Part shown: one piece after another, positions 1-12,523 of the stretch | Numbering within the stretch: the first letter of the stretch is position 1 | Layout: the number at the start of each line of letters is the position of its first letter | DNA from: Dugong dugon | Lineage: Eukaryota > Chordata > Mammalia > Sirenia > Dugongidae | Direction: 5' to 3' | Length of the DNA: 64,000 nt | NCBI GenBank assembly: GCA_030035585.1 | Contig: CM057462.1 | Span: forward strand, 97,609,234-97,673,233 | Made by a program: the position numbers and the translations under genes | Notes under the pieces: model-generated | Databases searched by the model: none | What the model saw: only the letters and a program-made list of their open reading frames with translations | Told to the model about the DNA's origin: nothing

Positions 1-239
1 TCTTTTGGTGAAGTTTTTGATCAGCATAAGTGTTTAATTTTTAGGGGCTTCCAGTTATCTAGATTATCTTCTGGTGTTTGTGCATTGTTAGTTGTAGTAT
101 GAATTGTATTTATGCCATATATTAGGGCCCCTAGCATTGTCTTTTTCTTCCATGATCTTTATCGTTTTAGGTTTTATATTTAGGTCTTTGATCCACTTAG
201 CATTAGTTTTTGTGTATGCTGTGAAGTATGAGTCCTGTT

Positions 240-262
240 TTTTTTTTTTTTTTTTTTTTTTG
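240..262. repeat. Poly(T) tract inside L1 A
   Basis: A run of about 23 T interrupts L1 ORF2 homology (A run on the L1 sense strand). It is probably slippage expansion of a short coding A run. Confidence 0.8.
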
Positions 263-587
263 CAGATGGGCATCTAGTTTTGCTAGCACCATTTGTTAAA
301 GAGGCTGTCTTTTCCCCATTTAATGGACTTTGGTCATTTGTCAGGGTAAGCTGATCATAGGTGAATGGATTTACATCTGGGTTCTTGATTCTGTTCTGTT
401 GGTCTATGTACCTGTACTTATACCAGTAACAGGCTGTTTTGACTATCATAGTTGTGTAGTAGGTTCTGAGATCAGGTAGTGTGAGGCCTCCTACTTAGTT
501 CTTTTTCTTCAATAATGCTTGCTTATCTGGGGCCTCTTTCCTTCCCATATAAGGTTGGTGATTATTTTTCTGTCTCGTTAAAGAATA

Positions 588-771
588 AAACCCACCACCA
601 CTGAGGTAGAGTCAGTCCATTCTGACTCAAGCGACTCTGTAGGGTTTCCCAGCCTGTAAATCTGTGGAAGCAGACCGCCACATCTTTCTCCCATGAAGCC
701 ACCTGTGGTCTCGAACCACCCATCTTTCAGTTAGCAGTCAATCACTTTAACCTCTTCACCACCAGGACTCC
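588..771 (-). mobile_element. AfroSINE inserted in L1 A
   Basis: tRNA-derived SINE in reverse orientation, flanked by perfect 10-bp target-site duplications TTAAAGAATA at 578-587 and 772-781. It must be younger than the L1 it interrupts. Confidence 0.85.
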
Positions 772-3700
772 TTAAAGAATACTGATGGTATTTGGATCAG
801 GATTGTATTATATCTATAGGTTGCTTGGGGTAGAATTGATATTTTCACAATGTTGAGTCTACCTATCCATGAACATGGCATGTTTTTCCATTTATGTAGA
901 TCTCTTTTGGTTTCTTGCAATAATGTGTTGTAGTTTCCTTTATATAGGTCTTTTATGTCCCTGGTTAGATTTATTCCTAAGTTTTTTATCTATTTAGGGA
1001 CTACTACAAATGGTATTGTTCTCCTGTTTTCCTTTTTGAAGTTCTCTTTGTTGGTGTATAGAAATCCTACTGATTTTTGTATGTTGATCTTGTATCCTGT
1101 TACGCTGCTGAATATTTCTATTAGTTCCAGTAGTTTTCTTGTGGAATTTTTGGGGTTATCTATGTATAAGATCATATCATACGTGAATAGGGATAGTTTT
1201 ACTTCTTTCTTTCCAATGTGGATGCCCTTTATTTCTTTTTCTTGCCTTATTGCTCTAGCTAGGATTTCCAGCACAATGTTAAATAGGAGTGGTGATAAAA
1301 GGTATTCTTGTCTTATTCCTTTTCTCAGGGGGAATGCTTTTAACCTCTCTCCATTGAGAATGATGTTGGCTGTTGGTTTGGTATAGATGCCTTTTATTAT
1401 GTTGAGGAATTTCCCTTCTATTCCTATTTTGCTGAGTTTTTATCAGGAAAGGGTATTGGACTTTATAGAATGCCTTTTCTGTGTCAATTGAGATGATCAT
1501 GTAATTCTTTTGTTTTATCTGTGTGGTGGATTATGTTGATTGATTTTTTAATGTTGAACCATCCTCACATACCTGGTATAAATCCCACTTGGTCGTGGTG
1601 TATTACTTTTATTTTTTAATATGATGCAAATTCTATTGGCTAGAGTTTTGTTGAGATTTTTTGCATCTGTATTCATGAGAGATATTGGTCTGTAATTTTC
1701 TTTTTTTTGTGGTGTCTTTGCCTAGCTTTGGTATCAGGGTTATGCTGGCTTCATAGAATGAATTCTGGAGTATTCCTTCCTTTTCTACGCTCTGAGATAG
1801 TTTGAGAAGTATTAGTGTGAGATCTTATCTGAATGTTTGGTAGAATTCTCCTGTGAAGCAGTCCAGGCCAGGGCTTTTTTTGTTGGGAGTTTTTAAATTG
1901 CCTCTTCAATCTCTTCTTTTGTTGTAGGTTTATTTAGTTTTTCTACCTTGGTTTGTGTTAGATTAGGTAGGTAGTGTGTTTCTAGAAATTTGTCCATTTC
2001 CTCTAGGTTCCCAAATATTTTGGAGTACAGTTTTTCATAGTATTTTGTTATGATCGTTTTTATTTCAGTTGGGTCTTTTGTAATGTCCCCTATCTCATTT
2101 CTTATTTGGATTATTTGCTTCCTATCCTGTTTTTCTTTTGTCAGTTTGGCCATTAGTTTGTCAATTTTGCAGATCTTTTCAAGGAACCAGCTTTCGTTTG
2201 TTGATTATTTCTATTGTTTTTCTGTTCTCTATTTCATTTACTTCTGCTCTAATCTTTACTATTTCCTTTCTTCTGGTGTCTTTGGGCTTCTTCTGATGTT
2301 CCCTTTCTACTTGTTTGAGTTGTACAGCTAATGTGTTTATTTTGTCCTTTTCTTCTTTTTTGATGTGTGTGTTTATTGCTATAAATTGACCTCTGAGCAC
2401 TGCTTTTGCTGTGTCCCAAAGGTTTTGGTATGATGTGTGTTCATTCTCATTTGATTCTAGGAATTTTTTGATTCTCTCTTTGATTTCTTCTGTTCCTCAG
2501 TTGTTTTCAAGAAAGGTGTTATTCAGTTTCCACATATTTGATTTTTTTCCCTTACTCTTCCTGTTATTGATTTCTAGTTTTATGGCATTGTGATCAGAGA
2601 GAATGCTTTGTATTATTTTGGTGTTTTGGATTTTATTGAGTGTTGCTTTATGGCCTAAGATGTAGTCTATTCTGGAGAATGTTCCATGCGCATTGGAGAA
2701 AAATGTATCCTTTGCTTCTGTTGGGTGGAGTGTTCTATATATGCCTATGAGGTCAAATTGCTGATTGAGGCTTTTAGATCTGTATTTTTGTTGAGTTTCT
2801 TTCTAGGTGTTCTGTCCTTCGCTGAGAGTGGTGGGTTGAAGTCTCCTATTATTACTGTGGAACTGTCTGTTTTTCTTTTCCGTGCTGTTAGATTTTTTTT
2901 TTTTTTAATGTATTTTGGAACACTGTCGTTGAGTGCACTGATAATTATTAAGGTTATGTCTTCTTGAAGGATTGTCCCTTTAATCATTATATAATGTCCT
3001 TCCTTGTCTTTTATAGTGGATTTTGTTTTAATGTCTATTTTATCTGAGATTAGTATTGTAACTCCAGCTCTTTTTTGTTTCTGTTTGCTTGATATATTAT
3101 TTTCTTTCCTTTGATTTTTAATATATTTGTCTTTGTGTCTAAGATGTGTCTCTTGTAGACAACATATTAATGGGTTGTGTTTTTTTATTCATTCTGCCAC
3201 TCTCTGTCTCTTTATGGATGCATTTAAGCCATTTACATTCAGTGTGATTATTCATAGGTATTAATTTATTGCCATCATATTGTTGTGCTTTGTGTGTGTG
3301 TGTGTTTGTGTGTGGTGCCTATGTTTTCTTTGTTCCTCTTACTTCCCTGTGCTGAGTTCCTTTTGTTTGTGGATTTTCTTTTTATTTCTTTCATTATTAT
3401 AGATTTTGTATTTACTGAGTCTTTAAGGTTTTCTTTTTTATTTTGATGAGTAGATTTGTTAACTTTCTTTGTGACTACCTTGAAATTTACTCTTATCTTC
3501 CTAAATCTGAACCAGCATTTTATTGCTTGATACCCTCTTGACTTCTTTTCCATTAAAGTTTTATACCTACACCATTTATTACTCCTTTTGTTGTTTTGAT
3601 GTTGTTGTCATTTATAGACTAACTTCTCTGTATCTCTGTTTTTAGTTTTTTAGCTTTGTTTTATTATTGAGAGTTCTTTACCTAGGTTGGTATCTGGCTA

Positions 3701-3940
3701 ATGTTGTCCTGTGTCCTAAATTCAGGTTGTTGTATGACGGTGTTGGTTCTCTAACCAAAGAACTCCTTTAATATTTCTTGTAAGTTTGGTTTGGCTTTTA
3801 CTAATTCCCTTAATTTCTTTTTGTCTGGAAATGTGCTAATTTCACCATTGTATATGAGAGAGTCTTGCAGGATATGTTATCCTCAGTTGGCAGTTTTTTT
3901 CTATCTGGGTTTTATATATGTCATCCCATTGCCTTCTTGC

Positions 3941-4716
3941 CTAATTAGTTTCTGCCAAGTAATCAGAACTTAGTCTTGTTTCCCCTTTGTAAGTGACTTT
4001 TAATTTTTCTCGAACTGCTGACCAGAATTTGTCTTTGTCTTTGGTTTTGGCAAATGTGATTATGCTATGTCTTGGCGACTTTCTTTTGGGATCTATCTTA
4101 CATGGGATTTGTGGAGCTTCTTGGATGGTCAGCTTTTCATCTTTCATGATATTTGGGAAGTTTTCTACCAGAAAATCTTCAACAATCTTCTTTGTACTTT
4201 CCATTTTCTCCCCCTGTCCTGGAACTTTGATCACGTGCAAATTTTTGCTCTTGATTGTGTCCTACATAATTCTTAGTTTTCTTCACTCATTTTTTCTGAT
4301 TTTTCCTCAAACAAAGTGATGTGTGTGGATTTGTCTTCAATCTCGCTGATTCTGTTTTTCATTGTTTCAAATTTGTTCCTAAAACCTTCTATTGAGTTGT
4401 CCACTTCTGAAATTTTGTTGTTTATCTTTTGGATCTCTAGTTGCTGTTTTTTTATGATTTCTAATTGTGTATTTATTTTGACATTTTGTTCTTATATTAT
4501 CTTCCTGAATTCTTCTATTGCTTTGTCTGTGTTTTCCTTGATTTTGGCTATGTTTTCATTGGTTTTGTCTGTGTTTTCCATGATTTTGTGTATTTTTTCC
4601 TTGATTTCTTTTCTAATCTCTTGCAGAACCCTAAATATTAGTCTTTTGAATTCCATATCAGGTAGTTCCAATGCCTTTTCTTCTTCCAGACGGTTATGAT
4701 TCTTTATTTTGGTCAC
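3941..4716 (-). pseudogene. L1 A ORF1 remnant
   Basis: Two open pieces in different frames. 4492-4716 starts a coiled-coil region (LEEEKALELPDMEFKRLIF). 3941-4240 holds the RNA-binding region (VEDFLVENFPNIMKDEKL) and the PKRKSPRHSIITFAKTKDK stretch typical of L1 ORF1p. The shift between them breaks the protein. Confidence 0.85.
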
Positions 4717-5239
4717 TTTCTGTAGTCATCTAGTCCTGCTTTTTTAATATGTTTTGATACTGTCTGCTGTCTCCTGGACATTAAGGTATTATTTTCCTTA
4801 TTTATTGAGTGTATGTTCATTTGTTTTGTCCTGCTTTTTTGTTTTGTTTTGATGTGTCAGCATGGCCGGGTGAGGCATGCTTTGCTGTTCTGCTGTCTAT
4901 GGTCATGATAGCTGTCACCACCTTATCCAGTTGGGCAGGGTAGCAGCAGACAGGGTGAGCCCAGTTCTCTGTACACTAGCTAGGTGAGGCGGCTGAGGGA
5001 GGATTGGGTGGGCGCTGTCTGCCTCTTGATGTTGGTCCAGCCATGTGGGAGCGTTCACAGACCTTTTCCAGATGGGCATGGGTGTTGGACGGGGAGTGAT
5101 ACGGGCTTGCTTCTGACTGTTCAGCATCTGGTTGAGTGACAGATGGGGAGCGGTTGTGTGGACCAAGTGCAGTGGTGGGCCTAAGCACCAGAGACATCCT
5201 AGCCGTGATGGTGCGGCAGGGGCCAGCAGGAGTGGGGGG

Positions 5240-6010
5240 AAGTGGCATACAGGGCTAGGTGGGAGGGAAAAAGAAAAGAAAAGAAGGATATAAAAAGGAG
5301 AAAGAAAAGAAAAAGAAGAAGGAAAAAAAGAAATAAAATAAATCAATAAACAAATGGCAACTCATTGGGGGTTGGCAGGTGGGGGCAGGGTGGACCTGGG
5401 GCAGTGGTGGGCTGGTGCAGTGGTGGCACTCTATCAGTGGTGGCACTGCAGGGGCCAGCAGGAAGGGGAGGGGTGACATATAAGGCTAGGTGGGAAGAAA
5501 AAAGAAAAGTAAGGAAGGACAAAAGAGAAAAAAAATGGCAGCCTGGTGGGGCTGGCTAGTGGGGGTGGTGAGGACCCAGGAGCCAGTGGGAGGGGAGGGG
5601 AGGTGGCATATGGGGTAGGTGGGAGAGAAGAAGAAAAGAAAGAAAAAAAAAGAAAAGAAATGGCAGTGTGGCAGGGGTTGGCAGGTGGTGGCAGGGTGGA
5701 TCTGGGGTGGTGGTGAGCTGGTGGCTCTCTAGCCACAGCAACAAGGCAGTGGCCAGCAGGAAGGAGGGGGAGGTGGCTTATGGGGCTAGATGGGAGGGAG
5801 AAAAAAAGGAAGAAAAAAATGGTGGTGCAGTTGGGGCTGGCGAGTAGGGGTGGGATGTAGCTAGAGGAAGGGGCAAGGGGTGGTGGTGTAGGGGGCTAGG
5901 TGGGAGGGAGAAAGAAAAGAAAAAAAAAACAGTGGTACTGTGGGAACCAGGAGGAAGGAGTGGTGAGGTGGCATGCATGGTTGGAGGGAGGGAGAAAGAA
6001 AAGGAAGGAA
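5240..6010 (-). repeat. Imperfect G/GA-rich tandem array in the 5'UTR of L1 A
   Basis: The plus strand alternates G-rich blocks (gggctggcaggtgggg-like) with purine blocks (gggagggagaaagaaaag-like). The anchor GCTAGGTGGGA recurs near 5252, 5483, 5610, 5781, 5893 and 5978 with spacings of about 231, 127, 172, 112 and 86 bp, so unit length is irregular. In the L1 sense direction it is C/T-rich. Long open frames here are compositional artefacts. Confidence 0.75.
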
Positions 6011-6469
6011 GAAATTAAAAAACAAGCAAACAAACAAAAAAGCCACACAGTGGGGGTAGGGTGGGCCCAGGGGGTGTGGAAGTATTGTGGATGCTGGTGG
6101 TGGGGACTGCCGGGATGGGGGGTGCAGTTCTTGCTTTTACTCACCAGAAAGTGTGTTTCTATGGTTACTCGGTGTTCTGTCTTCTTTTGGGAGCTCTGTG
6201 AAGTTGACTTCCCGTACTCCCTGTGTTTCAAGATGGTAATGCTGTGCCATGTTAGTTGTCAAGTGACCTCCACTCCGTATCTCTCCTCAGTCTCTGTTTT
6301 CCCTCAGTTGCTACTTCCATTTCGTGTTTGATGTAGTTCTTTATCCCTTCATTTGATGCTCAGGTTTCCAGGATTGATGATTGTGTCTGTTTTACTTAGC
6401 TTTTTGGGTCTTTGCTGCAGGGGGATGGCATGGTGCATCTGTCTAGGGCACCATGTTGGCTCCACCTCC

Positions 6470-7597
6470 AAATGGTTTATCAATTTTGTTGATCTTTTCA
6501 AAGAACCAGCTTTTGGTCTTGTTAACGCTTTCAATTGTTTTTCTATTCTCTATTTCATTTAATTCTGCCCTGATTCTTATTATTTCCTTTCTTCTGGCAC
6601 CTGAGGGCTTCTTTTGCTGCTCTCTTTCTACTTGTTCCAGTTGTAGGGTTAATGTTTTGATTATGGCTCTTTCTTCTTTTTAGATGTGTGCATTTATTGC
6701 TATAAACTGACCTCTGAGCATTGCTTTTGCTCTGTCCCAAAGGTTCTGGTAGGATGTGTTTTCATTCTCCTTTGATTCTATGAATTTCTTTATTCCATCC
6801 TTAATTTCTTTTATAACCCAGTAGTTTTTGAGCAAGGTGTTGTTCAGTTTCCATGTGTCTGATTTTTTTCCTTGCTTTTTCTGTTATTGATTTCTACTTT
6901 TATGGCTTTATGGTCAGAAAAGATGCTTTGTAATATTTCAGTGCTTTGGATTCTGTTAAGGCTTGCTTTATGGCCTAATATGTGGTCTATTCTGGAGAAT
7001 GTTGCATGTTTGTTGGAAAAGAAAGTATACCTGGCTACTGTTGGGTGGAGTGTCAGTATATGTCTATGAGATCAAGTTGGTTGATTGTAGCATTTAGCTC
7101 TTCTGTGTCTTTGTTGAACTTCTTTCTGGATGTTCTGTCCTTCAGCAAAAGTGGTGTGTTGAAGTCTCCTACTACTATTGTGGAGCTGTCTATCTCTCTT
7201 TTCAGTGCCGTTAGAGTTTGTTTTATGTGTTTTGGAGCCCTGTTATTGGCTGTATAAATATTTATTATAGTCATGTCCTCTGGTGTCTTGACCCTTTAAT
7301 CATTATATGGTGTCCTTCCTTATCCTTTGTGGTGGATTTTACTTTAAAGTCTATTTTGTCAGAGGTTAATATTGCCACTCCTGCTCTTTTTTGAGTGTTG
7401 TTTGTTTGATATATTTTCTTCCATCCTTTGAGTTTTAGTTTGTTTGTGTCTTTAAGTCTAAGGTGTGTCTCTTGTAGGCAGCATATAGATGGATTGTGTT
7501 TTTTTATCCAATCTGCCACTCTCTGTCTCTTTATTGGTGCATTTAGTCCATTTACATTCAGTGTAATTATTGATAGATATAAGTTTAGAACTGTCAT
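6470..7597 (-). pseudogene. L1 B ORF2, endonuclease domain, broken
   Basis: From Met at about 7597 the frame reads ITLNVNGLNAPIKRQRVADW, then SICCLQETHL with the catalytic Glu of the APE-type endonuclease, and continues in another frame at 7053-7274 with the VGDFNTPL motif. It ends at the junction near 6470, before the RT domain. Confidence 0.85.
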
Positions 7598-8307
7598 TTT
7601 GATGTCTTTTTTTGTGTGTTCACAGTTTCTTTGTTCCACTTAACTTTGTGTGCTGAGTCATTTTTCTTTATGTATTTTCTTTTCATCTTTTTCATTGTTG
7701 TTGATTTTGTCTTTGCTGAGTCTGTATTTTTCTAGTTTTTTATTTTGACTAGTAGGATTGTTAGTTTCCTTTGTGGTTACCTTAATATTTACCCCCATTT
7801 TTCTAAATTTATACTAGTCTTTTACTTCTTTATATCACCTTGACTTCCTCACCATATGAAAAATATGGGTCTACATTTTTTAAGTCCCTCTTTTTTGTTT
7901 TAATGTTGTCATCTTTTACATATTGACATCTGTTTCCCCATTTTCAGTGTTTTAGCTTTGATTTCCTTTTGTGACTTCCTTATCTGGGTTGATATCTGGC
8001 TGCTCTGTCCTGTGTTCTAGTCTTGGGTTGTTATCTGATGTTACTGATTATCTAACTGTATGACTCCCTTTAGTATTTCTTGTAATTTTTGTTTGGTTTT
8101 CGCAAATTACCTGAACTTCTGTTTATCTGGAAATGCCCTAATTTCACCATCATATTTGAGAGACAGTTTTGCTGGATATATAATTCTTGGCTGGCAGCTT
8201 TTTTCCTTCAAGGCTTTATATATGTCATCCCATTGCCTTCTTGCTTGCATGGTTTCTGCTATGTAGTCTGAGCTTATTCTTATTGACTCTTCTTTGTAGA
8301 CGACTTT

Positions 8308-8950
8308 TCATTTATTGCTAGCTGCTCTTAAAATTCTCTCTTTATCTTTGGTTTTGGCAAGTTTGATTATAATATGTCTTGATGACTTTCTTTTGGGCTC
8401 TACCTTACGTGAGATTTGATGAGTATCTTGGATAGATATCTTGTCATCTTTCACAATATCAGGGAAGTTTTCTGCCAACAAATCTTCAACAATTCTTTCT
8501 GTATTTTCTATTATCCCTCCCTGTTCTGGTACTCCAATCACTCGTAGGTTATTCCTCTTGATAGAGTCCCACATAATTCTTAGGGTGTCTTCATTTTTTA
8601 AAATCCTTTTATCTGATTTTTCCACAAAGAAGTTGATGTCAAGTGCTTTATCTTAAATCTCACTAATTCTAACTTCCATTGCCTCAATTCTGCTCCTATG
8701 ACTTTCTATTGAGTTGTCTAATTCTGAAATTTTATTCTTAATCTTCTGGATTTCTGATTGCTGTCTTTCTATGGATTCTTATAGCCTGTTAAATTTGTCA
8801 TTATGCGCTTCTCTAGTCTTTTTAATTTCCCTCTATTGCGTGTTCTGCATTTTGATTAATATCCTTCCTAATTTCTTGAAGAGTTCTGTATATTAATCTT
8901 TTGTATTCTGCCTCCAGTGATGACAAGAAATTTACTCCTCTGGAAAATTT
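8308..8950 (-). pseudogene. L1 B ORF1 remnant
   Basis: The open segment 8308-8625 carries the ORF1p RNA-binding part (NLRVIGVPEQ, IVEDLLAENFPDIVKDDK). The N-terminal coiled coil up to about 8950 is recognisable but carries stops. Confidence 0.8.
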
Positions 8951-10410
8951 CTAGATTATTTTGGGAGCTTGCTGAAGCCATCATGGATTGCCTCTTTATG
9001 TGATTTGATATTGACTGTTGTCGCCGAGTCACCAGTAAGTTATCGTATTTATTTATTTTATGTTTGCTTACTGTGTCCTAGCTTCTTCTTTTGTTTTGAT
9101 ATGCCCAAATAGGTGCTCGTATGAACTAGTTTGATTATTGGCACCTTTGAAGCTCTAATGTCCTGTCACTAGGTGGTTAGAGCTGTTACGAGGTATGTGA
9201 GCTCAGGAGTCCACCCACCCCTCCTGTGTGGATTCAGCTCAGATGCCCAGGTACATAAACACCAAGTGTGTGGTGTAGGCTCTCACTTACAGTCCCAGAC
9301 AAGCGTGGGTGATTGGTGTAGGCACAGGCATCTGGCTGCAGCAGGGGGACACACTCTGAGCAAGACAGGGGGCTGATGGCCACCCCCGAGTGTCCAGGGG
9401 GAAGGTGTGTTCCTGTTCCCTAGAGTGCATAGGTGGGTGGGTTTTGCAGCCAGACTATGAGCCACCAGTGCTGTTGGCTGTAAGAACTGGGGGGGCACCT
9501 GTTATTCATGGGCCCCTATTGCAGGAGGCTAGGTGGCAAGGGTGGAGCCACCAGTCCTCAGGCCCCTGATGTGGGTAGGTGAAGCCCCTGCTTAATGGAT
9601 AGAGCAGTGTCAAATGTCAAGAACCTGTCACTTCACAGATGAAACAGTTGAAGTTAGACTTCCAGTATATACCCTGTTGTACTGCAGTAATGAAGGCCTA
9701 CACTGTTGAAATGGGCCCACATGAGTCTGTGCAGGGGGAAAGGCACTCAAAGTCTGTGGATCCCTTATGCCTGTGCCTAGGCAAAGGAGCTGTGCCTACC
9801 CTGGGTTCCTGGCTTAGTGGAGCCAGCAGTTTGTTTTTTCTCGTGTGTGTTAATTTGTTCACTCTCCAAGGCAGGGAGAATGGCTCCGGGTGTGTGATGG
9901 ATCCTACTTCCAGCCCAGGGGACTTTGCAATTGCTGAAGCTGGTCTGGGCCCCAGTGCAGAGCAGGGAGTGGGGAGGTAAATGGGAGAGAGGTTTCTCCA
10001 TAAGTGGGGTGTTTGTGATCCATGCAGTAGGCCATATACAAGTACTTATCTTTCGTGGAGGGCTGCTTCTCACTGGTTCTGGTTGGCCGTGTAGACTCTC
10101 TGGCGCTGGGTCTCTCCCGGTGCGGAAAACGCGCCTCCTGAGCATTGTTGCTTGCCTGCCTCACCACTCACCCCTGAGCTGCTCGGGCCTGAAGAGCTCA
10201 GGCTTTTGCCAGATCAGGTCTGGCAACTCCTAGCTGCTTCCGAACCATTTCTCCCTCCCCCTGCCACTCAGTCTGGTTCCTGAACTCTGTCTTTGATGTT
10301 CAGGGCTCCCAGATTGCCATGTATAATTGCTTCACTTGTTTTTTTGGGTCTTTGCTGTAAGAGGGTCCACCAGAAGCATCTGACTACTCTGCCATCTTGG
10401 CCCCACCTCC
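8950..10410 (-). promoter_or_regulatory. L1 B 5'UTR (internal promoter region)
   Basis: About 1.45 kb, GC-rich relative to the surroundings and without the GA/G array seen in L1 A. Only the first 130 bp or so resemble the L1 A 5'UTR (shared GCAAAGACCCAAAAA), so the two belong to different 5'UTR types. Confidence 0.6.
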
Positions 10411-11549
10411 TAATTTGTTACTTTAAATGTAACTACTTATTAATAGATTTATTTATCTTAATTCAATTGATTTTTTTTCCCCTCAAAATAGGTTTGTTTG
10501 TTTATAGATGTGACATGGTTGTCTAGATTTCCCAGATGGGTAACAGATTCTTTAATTCATTTAATCTAAATTTTTAAGTTACTCTCTTGTATGACTTAAA
10601 TGTCCCTTATTCTGCTTTAAGTTTTTAAACCTCTCATTTTGTCTGAGGACTTGAAAAGCAGTTCCTGAGCCTTTTTGCTATACTATTAGCAATGTTATAA
10701 TTGAGCCTGCCAATTTTGGTTAAATAGTACTGGCAGAACTTTATTTAGCCAGCTCTGCCTCTCTTCCTTCTTAACACTGTGGTGATGGCCTGAGGACACC
10801 ATGCTCAGAGTGGCATCCCAAAACAAGAGGAGATCGGGGCACCCCTAAGTATGAGACTCGGCTTCATAGGAAATGAATGAAAAGATGGCAGGGCATGATT
10901 AGCAAGTTTATTGAGTAGCAGTTGTAGGAATTTTCTTAAATTTAAAGACTTTCTTAAGTCTTAAACTTATTAATTATTCAGTAATTTATTTTATGCATTT
11001 TTTTAAAAAAAGATATTGGTAAGCAGCCTTCTTTGTGGAATTATGTTCATGTCTAGAGACAAAAAACAATGTGCTGATGTTTATCTGCAGTCACATAGTG
11101 CATGTAATTCACCAGTATTGACCCTTTCCTATTTTGAGATTTCTAGTTCTATTTAGGAATTATCCACAAAGAAATTGAGATTATATTTTTAAAAAATCCA
11201 CAGAGGAAAAAAGACATAAAAGACCAGTACCCAAATCTTAACAGTAGTTGAGCTGAGTTCTGTATGATTTTACTTTATAATTGTGACTTTTCTGTATTTT
11301 TAGATTTTCTCTAAGAAGCATGTATTAATGAGTACTTATAATGAGAAAAATAAATGAGTGTGCATTTTATCTAAATAAAGAAACTAAATGGATGATCAAG
11401 TACCCTGGTTAGCCTGTTCCTTCAAACTATTTTTACCTAGTCCTACACCATGCTGTTCATCTTAACTACGAAATGTGAAATACACAATCCTCTGAGCATA
11501 AAATAGATATCAAGATTGAGATAGAATAAATTTTTTATGAATCTCCAGA
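10411..11549. other. AT-rich intergenic sequence downstream of RPE65
   Basis: No gene, clear repeat or RNA gene is seen. The distal end of the RPE65 transcript may reach in here if the AATAAA hexamers near 10990 or 10910 are used. Confidence 0.5.
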
Positions 11550-12157
11550 TTTTCTTGGAAGCATGTAGTACAGAAGAGAGAAAAGTAATTTTTAAAACAA
11601 AAATGCTTAAAATGTATTAATACCTGAAGAATATTTCTTTTTCTCTCTTCTCAGTCAAATGATCACACTGTGCTTAAATATAATTAAACAGAAGAGGCAA
11701 CAAAGTATAACCTCCCAACATTATCCCATATTCTGATATTAAGTAGGAATTATATTTGTATTTTATACTGTTTAAAATAAAAATTGCTGTCACTAGTATA
11801 TGTACTTGCTTTGATGTTACATAAACTTTTAATATATAACTTAACTCTGAGACTTCATTTTGTTGAAAGCCCTTAGTTGATTACACATAGGTTTTCTCAT
11901 TGTAAAATCAGAAATAGTAATAATTGCCTATATTAAATGGAAATGTTAAAGTTCACAAAGTTTGAGAATCTTTAAGCAATTACTATGCAGCATATGGTTG
12001 TTCTTGGATGATGGTCCCTGGTTTGAGAAAAAGTTTGGTCTGACATTTAGGTACTAAGCCGTTTTGCATGATACCAACTTGACTCAGCAAAGCCACATAT
12101 AAATCAGTTGTAGAGGACTTTGGCTTTAAATGTTAAAAAGATAATAGGAATAGATCA

Positions 12158-12337
12158 CCAAAACAAACCAACAAAAAAAACCAAACCCATTGCCTTTGAG
12201 TCGATTCTGATTCTTAGTGACCCTATAGGACAAAGTAGAACTGCCCCATAGGGTTTCCAAGGAGCGCTTGGTGGATTCCAGCTACCATGCTTTTGGTTAG
12301 CAGCCAAGCTCTTAACCATTACTCCACAAGGGCTCCT
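12158..12337 (-). mobile_element. AfroSINE in the RPE65 3'UTR
   Basis: Near full-length AfroSINE, same strand as RPE65, beginning about 350 nt after the stop codon. The head (AGGAGCCC, TTAAGAGCTTGGCTGC) and body (AACCCTATGGGGCAGTTCTA type) are clear. ATAATAGGAATA at 12141-12152 and 12351-12362 resembles a target-site duplication but is separated from the head by about 13 bases. Confidence 0.85.
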
Positions 12338-12523
12338 AAAATGCACTTTCATAATAGGAATAAAAACAGTTTAATAAGTTCACATTCAATTCCTATTTGA
12401 TTGTCAAAGGGTTTTTCAGGTGTGGTCTGTCTGTCTCAGAGAGAAAGTATGATTATCTAAATATGTACCTTTTTTAAAGGGATTGCTTGCTCAGCTGAGT
12501 GCTTTCTGTAAAACATTACAAAA

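Larger units (their letters stand above)
1..3275 (-). pseudogene. L1 A ORF2 remnant (endonuclease and reverse transcriptase)
   Basis: Open pieces match L1 ORF2p in order: endonuclease part with IIGDFNPPLS at 2745-2987; linker and early RT at 2179-2400 and 1893-2153; RT palm at 990-1500, with STDTEKAFD-like and LFTYDMILY segments (consensus FADDMI). Stops and shifts throughout. The window ends before the ORF2 stop. Confidence 0.85.
1..6469 (-). mobile_element. L1 retrotransposon A, 5' end complete, 3' end outside window
   Basis: A LINE-1 reading leftward. Its 5' end at about 6469 carries the typical start (GGAGGTGGAGCC). A long 5'UTR follows (6469 to about 4717), then ORF1 remnants (4716 to about 3900), ORF2 (about 3275 to 1), which is still in the C-terminal part at the window edge. 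Coding regions contain stops and frameshifts, so it is inactive. An AfroSINE interrupts ORF2 at 588-771. Confidence 0.92.
6470..10410 (-). mobile_element. L1 retrotransposon B, 5' portion
   Basis: A second LINE-1 reading leftward. Its 5' end at 10410 reads GGAGGTGGGGCCAAGATGGC, keeping a YY1-like site (10391-10400). 5'UTR 10410 to about 8950, ORF1 about 8950-7900, ORF2 from 7597. Homology stops abruptly inside ORF2 at 6470, against the 5' end of L1 A. L1s are usually truncated at the 5' rather than the 3' end, so insertion of L1 A into L1 B is the likely cause, with the rest of B left of the window. Confidence 0.88.

Noticed and set aside
4915-6331. Several overlapping long open frames, Pro/Ser/Phe-rich on one strand and Gly/Lys-rich on the other
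   Set aside because: They are low-complexity products of the L1 5'UTR repeat array, open in many frames because of composition.
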